Shown piece after piece: positions 59,626-64,000 of a stretch of 64,000 bases of DNA. This DNA comes from JASLCR01 sp964407405 (GTDB taxonomy: Bacteria; Patescibacteriota; Saccharimonadia; Saccharimonadales; Saccharimonadaceae), in contig CAYOVH010000003.1 in NCBI GenBank assembly GCA_964407405.1, positions 41,196-105,195 of the forward strand, written 5' to 3'. The translations under genes and the position numbers were made by a program. The notes under the pieces were generated by a model. It saw nothing but the letters and a program-made list of their open reading frames with translations. It ran no database searches and was not told the DNA's origin. Every line of letters begins with the position of its first letter. Position 1 is the first letter of the stretch.

Positions 59626-60326
59626 GCGGCTTCCTCAATCATCGCCACAAAAGCATCGCTGATAGTTTCCTCGCCAGTGTGCTTCAGTAGCTGTCGCTTG
59701 CTGTCATTCCAGAGCAACATTCCATCTCGCATCAACAACAATTCATCGCACCGCTCGGCCTCATCCATAACATGGCTCGAGATCAACAGCGTCTTGCCAT
59801 TTCTTGCAAGGTCGGCAAACATCTTCCAGAGATTATCTCTCAAAATAGGATCAAGTCCGACCGTCGGCTCATCAAACACAAACAGTTCTGGATCACCGAG
59901 AAGTGCGATCGCCAGACTCACGCGAGCTCTCTGGCCACCAGAGAGATTGATAGCCAATTGGTTCTCATGAGATGCCAGATCAACATCGACAATCACTTTC
60001 TGTACATCAGCAGTAGATGCTCCTGCTATCGTCGCAAAATAAGCAATATTCTGTTTGACCGTCAGGTCGCTATAAATCGCTGGGCTTTGAGTGACGTACC
60101 CTATCTTCGAGCGTAGCTGCCTGGCACCAGCCTTCAGACCAAGCACATCAAGCATCCCCTGATATGCTTGCACCCCTACGATCGAGCGCATCAGTGTCGT
60201 TTTGCCCGAACCGCTGGGGCCGATCAAACCCGTGATTGTGCCTTTCTTGACCTCCAAATCAATCGGACCGAGAATCTTTTTATGTCCTTTATTGACAATC
60301 AGTTGTTTGGCTGTAATTGCACCCAT
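59622..60326 (-). CDS. ABC transporter ATP-binding protein
   Basis: A ~234-aa ATPase with Walker A GPSGSGKTT, Q-loop VTQSPA, signature NLSGGQRAR, Walker B LFVFDEPTVGLD and H-loop SSHVMDE. ATG 60326 is preferred over 60335. It forms an exporter with the ABC-2 permease. Confidence 0.94.
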   Translation of the reverse strand: MGAITAKQLIVNKGHKKILGPIDLEVKKGTITGLIGPSGSGKTTLMRSIVGVQAYQGMLDVLGLKAGARQLRSKIGYVTQSPAIYSDLTVKQNIAYFATIAGASTADVQKVIVDVDLASHENQLAINLSGGQRARVSLAIALLGDPELFVFDEPTVGLDPILRDNLWKMFADLARNGKTLLISSHVMDEAERCDELLLMRDGMLLWNDSKRQLLKHTGEETISDAFVAMIEEAA

Positions 60327-60367
60327 AACTAACATCTACTATACGCTAGTTATGCTTCGGTCTCCAC

Positions 60368-60517
60368 TCAAGAATGATATTCTTTAGAAGCCTTATCGAC
60401 TACGAGTTGTCCGCCCTCTTCGCTATGCAGCGCCACACTAAGCACTTCATACAAACTACCCGTCTTGGTATGTCGGTAGGTCCCTTTTTCGATTATCTTT
60501 GGCTCTAGGTCAGTCAT
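60368..60517 (-). CDS. Short DUF1653-like protein
   Basis: The 49-aa product resembles the first two-thirds of DUF1653 (KGTYRHTKTGSLYEVLSVALHSE..LVV) but stops after LVVDKASKEYHS. The usual YxALYG-W-R-P end is missing. No frameshift restores it. Start ATG 60517 overlaps the upstream stop. It is a possible shortened remnant. Function unknown. Confidence 0.6.
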   Translation of the reverse strand: MTDLEPKIIEKGTYRHTKTGSLYEVLSVALHSEEGGQLVVDKASKEYHS

Positions 60518-60917
60518 CGTGTATCTCCTCGTATTTATCCGGTTCGCTACGATAATATTCCACCCATTTATCGTCATCATCTAGCATAATCGTCTCGACA
60601 AAAATACCCTCCGAGAAGCCGCCTTTCCTTTCAAACTTCCTTTGCCGCGCCGCTTCAATCTCTTCGTCAGAAATACCCAGTACCACTTGCAAATCTTTTC
60701 TCGCCTGGGCCGCATCACCTAATTCCTCGACGATGGCCTGTCTATCCTCGCCATCCACAGGAGTCTCCGCCGTTTCTTCAATAAGTTTGCTTCGTAGCGC
60801 CACAAGCAGTTCTCTGCCGATCAGCCTCCGAGCTCTAACTTGTTGCCCTAGCTCATCATATACGTCGGGTAGCTTATCTCGCACTAGTTTATTTAGTCGA
60901 AAGGTTGGCATACTCAA
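60510..60917 (-). CDS. MazG-like / phosphoribosyl-ATP pyrophosphohydrolase-type NTP pyrophosphohydrolase
   Basis: The 135-aa product has LNKLVRDKLPDVYDELGQQVRAR, the metal-binding KLIEETAE, EELGDAAQARKDL and a C-terminal RKFERKGGFSEGIF. It is a helical NTP pyrophosphohydrolase probably cleaning nucleotide pools. It overlaps the Nudix gene upstream by ATGA-type overlap. Confidence 0.82.
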   Translation of the reverse strand: MSMPTFRLNKLVRDKLPDVYDELGQQVRARRLIGRELLVALRSKLIEETAETPVDGEDRQAIVEELGDAAQARKDLQVVLGISDEEIEAARQRKFERKGGFSEGIFVETIMLDDDDKWVEYYRSEPDKYEEIHDD

Positions 60918-61324
60918 TCTTCTCTCTGAACTTTCAACACTTCTTCTATCAATTTTCCCGCCATCGTCGAATAGTCAATCTCGTCTTCTCTCATCCACTT
61001 CACATCTTGGGCATGTTTACCTACACCATAATCGAGTCCGTCGTGGTATATCTCACATGCTACCCACATTTGCCACGCTTCTTTGTTTGGATTATAAAAC
61101 GGAATAGCTGTGATAACCTTTTCTCTAAAGTCACTCGTCAGTGCAATCTCTTCATAGAGCTCACGCTTCAACGCTTCGTGCAATGATTCACCAAAATCCC
61201 AGCCACCACCGGGAAACGACCAACGACCATGCTCATTTACCATCAAGTATTTGCCGTCTTCGTTACGAATCACACCTACGGCACTCACTCGGTAAAACGC
61301 ACTCTTATGCCAGTCATTATTCAT
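60914..61324 (-). CDS. Nudix hydrolase
   Basis: The 136-aa product has Nudix box GGWDFGESLHEALKRELYEE (~40-60). A TATGAT (61331-61336) ends 6 nt before the ATG, leaderless. It heads a three-gene nucleotide-hygiene operon with the MazG-like and DUF1653-like genes. Confidence 0.9.
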   Translation of the reverse strand: MNNDWHKSAFYRVSAVGVIRNEDGKYLMVNEHGRWSFPGGGWDFGESLHEALKRELYEEIALTSDFREKVITAIPFYNPNKEAWQMWVACEIYHDGLDYGVGKHAQDVKWMREDEIDYSTMAGKLIEEVLKVQRED

Positions 61325-61343
61325 CTACTTATCATATCAAATG

Positions 61344-61431
61344 AAAAGCCCCTCCTTCGGACATTTTCATATCGACGAAGAAGAGGCAGGTGGTGCCGGA
61401 GGACCAAGGATCGAAACCCAAGGTCCTCCGG
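61344..61431 (-). terminator. Double hairpin ending the GC-rich gene
   Basis: A first 10-bp stem (CCGGAGGACC / GGTCCTCCGG, 61396-61431) is followed by a 12-bp stem with G-T pairs (61348-61387) and TTTTC on the minus strand. This double arrangement is unique in the window. Confidence 0.7.
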
Positions 61432-61451
61432 ACACGCGAGAGTCCGAGAAC

Positions 61452-62255
61452 TCAGCACTCCCTGAACACAACCACCGAGAGGAAGTGCCACTGGTCGTCG
61501 TCCCAGTAGCCGCGGACGAACGCCCCGTCGGAGCCCCGGTGGAAGTACGGCAGGCCCCCGGAGCCGACGACCAAGCCGGCAGCTAGGAAACCCGGCACCG
61601 TCTGGTAGTTGATGGCCACGAACACCTGGGGGTTAAGCGCCATGAGCCAATCAACCTCCAATGCCGGAAGTCGCTGACCCTTCAGCTGCTCGCGCACCTG
61701 ACGGGGCACGACGCCATTCTCCGAGTCCCAGAAGCGACCGATGTCGAGCAGGGCGACCCCCAACTGGGGCGTCTTGCTCTTCCTCGGCTCACTACCCGGG
61801 AAGTACGAGATGCGAGCGCCGTCGAGGTAGTCCGCGAAGGCCACCCCGAGCTTGCCCAGCTCGTACTTGATGATCTGCTGAACGACCTCACGGTCGTACT
61901 TCAGACCCTTGCCGAGTGTTAGGCTGATGCCCGTAGGCTTGTGCGGACCAGCGTGATCCGGCAGCTTGGCCACCAGCTCGTTGATCTGCTCTTCGAACAG
62001 ACCAAGCCGGAACCGATCGTTCCAGTCGCGAAGCTTGTGTCCGTATTCGGCCACTGGCATCCAGCTGATCTCCTTCTGCTTGGGCGCAAGCAGCGCCCTG
62101 AATGCCTCGCGATCGACCTTGGACAGGTCGGCGCTCAGCATGAGCTTCTGCAGGTCACCGGCACCGAGCCAGTTCTGCAGTTGCTCGTTCGTGGCGCCGA
62201 CCTCATCGAAGAAGTCGAGCACGCGACGAGACTGGTTGAACGTGGGTGTCGACAT
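61452..62255 (-). CDS. GC-rich orphan protein (267 aa)
   Basis: A soluble ~267-aa protein with no recognised domain. It starts MSTPTFNQSRRVLDFFDEVG and has a helical N-terminal part (ATNEQLQNWLGAGDLQKLM, VDREAFRALLAP). A beta-rich C-terminal part contains GLPYFHRGSDGAFVRGYWDD. GAGGG lies 5 nt before the ATG at 62255. Base composition is ~60-70% GC with nearly all codons ending in G or C, far above neighbours. It has its own promoter, a ~165-nt leader and a double terminator. It was acquired by transfer, or belongs to a lineage-specific family under odd codon selection. Confidence 0.7.
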   Translation of the reverse strand: MSTPTFNQSRRVLDFFDEVGATNEQLQNWLGAGDLQKLMLSADLSKVDREAFRALLAPKQKEISWMPVAEYGHKLRDWNDRFRLGLFEEQINELVAKLPDHAGPHKPTGISLTLGKGLKYDREVVQQIIKYELGKLGVAFADYLDGARISYFPGSEPRKSKTPQLGVALLDIGRFWDSENGVVPRQVREQLKGQRLPALEVDWLMALNPQVFVAINYQTVPGFLAAGLVVGSGGLPYFHRGSDGAFVRGYWDDDQWHFLSVVVFREC

Positions 62256-62419
62256 GACATCCCTCTTCTCTGCCGCTTCATTCCATCCACGTACCTTACG
62301 CGGTAGACTCAGTAGTGTAGACTGAGAACAGCAGGTTAGCTTCAAACACGTCAAAACTATGCTGCTGCCCTCAGATCAGGGAGTAAAATTGCAAGGATAT
62401 AAACTTATCCTGTATTACT

Positions 62420-62448
62420 ATCATAGCATATTTTGCTAAATTTTGCAA
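62420..62448 (-). promoter_or_regulatory. Promoter of the GC-rich orphan gene
   Basis: TTGCAA (62443-62448), 17-nt spacer, TATGAT (62420-62425). The leader from ~62413 to 62256 contains the inverted repeat AGGATA/TATCCT next to the start and no clear gene. Confidence 0.78.
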
Positions 62449-62512
62449 TATAGAAAATTCAATCCCCTCATGATTGACTCGAGCTCAGACCTGTGCCAGC
62501 ATAGTAGCTATC

Positions 62513-63874
62513 ATGTTGCCGCCACTACCTATAGAAATCGCCGGGCAGATCGCCGTACCAAAAATTAGACTGACAAGTGCGGTCAAGAAGTTCATACGCG
62601 AAAAGTTGTTTATCCTCAATAGTGAGTACATCATCAAGGAACGCTTGGGAAAACCTACCTACAATATACCGAAGTTTTTTGACCTCATTGAGGAAGAGCC
62701 GCCATATTTGCTCCTACCTCGTGGCTTCCTCCGCCAACTGACCGACTTTCTGGACAAGGAACACGTGAGATATGAAGTGATGCATCGACATCCAGAGTTT
62801 GCGTCACAGCCATATACCAGCAACATCGCGCTCACCGACATACAGACACAGACTGTCGAACAGGCATTTGCGGCCGGCAGCGGCGTTATTGTGGCGCCAC
62901 CTGGTAGCGGCAAGACTATCATGGGGCTGGAGCTCATTGCTCGGCATCAAAAGCCAGCGCTGATTTTGACACACCGCAAACAACTGCTCGATCAATGGGT
63001 CGAGCAGATCCATACCCGGCTTGAGATTCCAAAAAAACAAATTGGCCGATACTCGTCTGCCTACAAGAAGCCCGGACAACAAGTCACCGTTGGCCTGCTG
63101 CAAACATTTGCCCGTATGGAGGATCTGAGTGAGTTCACTGAGCAGTTTGGCACCATCATTGTTGACGAGTGTCATCACATCCCGGCCAAGACTTTTCGCT
63201 CTGTCATCTCTCGTCTCAATGCTCCACACATCTATGGGTTAACTGCCACACCAAAGCGCAAGCACAACGATGAGCGGCTGATTTATCTTTACATCGGCGA
63301 TGTTGTAGCTACAGTTACGCCTGAGTCTACGCAAGCCGGCTTTGCTATCACTATCCGTGAGACTGAACTCGCTATGCCATTCGACTGGAAAACCGACCAG
63401 TCTGAGCTGCTCGCAAAAGTTATCAGTTATGATACCGCGCGCAACCTGCTCATTGCGAGTAACGTTGCGGAGCAAATAAAGCAGAGCCGCAAAACATTGG
63501 TGCTCAGTGAACGCAAAGAGCACTTGGCTATACTTGAGTTGTACCTGCGCGCTAAAGGCAACATCATTATCTTTTCCGGCGACGATTCAGCCAAACAGCG
63601 CACCGAAAAATTGCAACGTATTAACGCTGGCGACTACGACGTACTGCTTGCTACCGGACAAATCTTCGGTGAGGGTATGCACATTGAAAACATTGAAACT
63701 CTCATTCTTGCTTTCCCATTTGCGTTCCAGGGAAAGCTCGTGCAATATGTTGGACGGCTACTCCATAGTAAATCTCCATATAAGCTTATCGACTATCGTG
63801 ACATACGAGTTAATGTGCTAGAGGAACAATACAAAAAGCGACGGCGCTACTACAACAAGATTCAGGTGGCCTAA
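62513..63874 (+). CDS. Superfamily 2 DEAD/DEAH-type helicase
   Basis: A ~453-aa protein with an N-terminal ~110-residue domain, then Walker A APPGSGKT (~129), motif Ia THRKQLLDQWVEQ, DECH box VDECHHIPA, motif III LTATPKRKH, and C-terminal motifs V (ATGQIFGEGMHIENI) and VI (QYVGRLLHS). It resembles XPB/type III restriction-like helicases. ATG 62513 lies 7 nt after CATAGT, a weak -10; the frame starts at 62474. It is not next to a methyltransferase or nuclease, so its role (repair or defence) is unknown. Confidence 0.85.
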   Translation: MLPPLPIEIAGQIAVPKIRLTSAVKKFIREKLFILNSEYIIKERLGKPTYNIPKFFDLIEEEPPYLLLPRGFLRQLTDFLDKEHVRYEVMHRHPEFASQPYTSNIALTDIQTQTVEQAFAAGSGVIVAPPGSGKTIMGLELIARHQKPALILTHRKQLLDQWVEQIHTRLEIPKKQIGRYSSAYKKPGQQVTVGLLQTFARMEDLSEFTEQFGTIIVDECHHIPAKTFRSVISRLNAPHIYGLTATPKRKHNDERLIYLYIGDVVATVTPESTQAGFAITIRETELAMPFDWKTDQSELLAKVISYDTARNLLIASNVAEQIKQSRKTLVLSERKEHLAILELYLRAKGNIIIFSGDDSAKQRTEKLQRINAGDYDVLLATGQIFGEGMHIENIETLILAFPFAFQGKLVQYVGRLLHSKSPYKLIDYRDIRVNVLEEQYKKRRRYYNKIQVA

Positions 63875-64000
63875 TCCAAAAAAATGGTGGCCTTCTACCT
63901 CTGGTGTTCAACAAATAAACTGCGTAGGATTTTAGTTTTTAGGGCGCGAGAGCAGCCTCTATGACGATGTAACATCACTTTCCAGACCCCAAACCGACCA

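Noticed and set aside
60368..60517. Frameshift hiding the rest of the DUF1653 domain
   Set aside because: Neither other frame after 60400 shows the missing domain end, so a true shortening is more likely than a sequencing error.
61341..61586. 81-codon plus-strand frame over the end of the GC-rich gene
   Set aside because: It spans the terminator hairpins and the antisense of the GC-rich gene. Long open frames on the opposite strand are expected from high GC.
1..64000. CRISPR arrays, insertion sequences, prophage genes, rRNA genes
   Set aside because: No regular spaced repeats, transposase-like frames, phage proteins or rRNA segments were seen.
1..64000. TGA read as glycine, as in Gracilibacteria/Absconditabacteria
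   Set aside because: Many conserved genes end at TGA at the expected length (e.g. pheT, cyoB), and TGA does not occur inside them.
63875..64000. Last 126 bases after the helicase gene
   Set aside because: No gene, hairpin or promoter that I can support.

Overview
The window looks like a piece of a Candidatus Saccharibacteria (TM7, Candidate Phyla Radiation) genome. This is inferred from gene content and style, not from a database search. The genome is compact with many 1-8 nt gene overlaps, and all stops including TGA are used normally, which argues against the CPR lineages that recode TGA. Many single-copy bacterial genes are present (uvrB, gap, relA, ppa, pheST, leuS, nusB, rnc, rpsP, trmD, rpmF, ddl, rarA, typA). 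A complete cytochrome bo3-type quinol oxidase operon (cyoABCDE) is present, as known for some Saccharibacteria. Several proteins are of actinobacterial flavour: an Rpf-like LysM protein, a PGPGW membrane protein and a trehalase. No rRNA, CRISPR, insertion sequence or phage module was found.

Layout. 1-1790 is uvrB, cut by the window edge, followed by a LOG-family gene. 2787-9977 is one long minus-strand operon for sugar-phosphate metabolism: rpiB, rpe, transketolase N-half, three tiny membrane-protein genes, transketolase C-half, class II aldolase and two PfkB kinases. 10.0-17.6 kb holds gap, a 22-codon peptide gene, a short RelA/SpoT, pyrophosphatase, GDPD, a PLD-family protein, trxB and an FKBP. 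17.7-24.5 kb holds a pilin fused to a seven-repeat propeller-like domain, the cyo operon, and the divergent Rpf-like gene. 24.6-30.7 kb is a pheS-pheT operon with five unrelated genes between the two subunits. 30.7-36.8 kb has membrane and transport genes (aquaporin, VIT-type, PAP2), RmuC, tRNA-Gln and a type IV pilin. 36.8-43.5 kb is an RNA and translation block (trmD, KH protein, rpsP, rnc, Nudix, nusB, rpmF, leuS). 43.6-50.1 kb is envelope-related: a surface protein, a MurF-like ligase, ddl, an SPFH protein, another pilin, and tRNA-Gly and tRNA-Phe. 50.1-64 kb holds rarA, trehalase, a ZIP transporter, typA, folC, tRNA-Ala, an RRM protein, an ITPase, an ABC-2 exporter, nucleotide-hygiene enzymes, a GC-rich orphan gene and an SF2 helicase.

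The genes fit a small host-associated cell that ferments sugars through the non-oxidative pentose phosphate route and lower glycolysis. It respires O2 only through a terminal quinol oxidase, with no other respiratory complex in this window. It builds peptidoglycan and displays pilins.

The clearest structural theme is how genes start. Most first genes of transcription units have a good -10 box only 6-9 nt before the start codon and no Shine-Dalgarno, so they are probably leaderless. Downstream operon genes use Shine-Dalgarno sites or ATGA/TAATG overlaps. Other points that stand out are a tRNA-Gly with a swapped 19-56 tertiary pair, a tRNA-Phe leader that copies the tRNA's own 5' half, a 22-aa peptide gene with its own promoter and terminator, and a GC-rich orphan gene with its own promoter and terminator.
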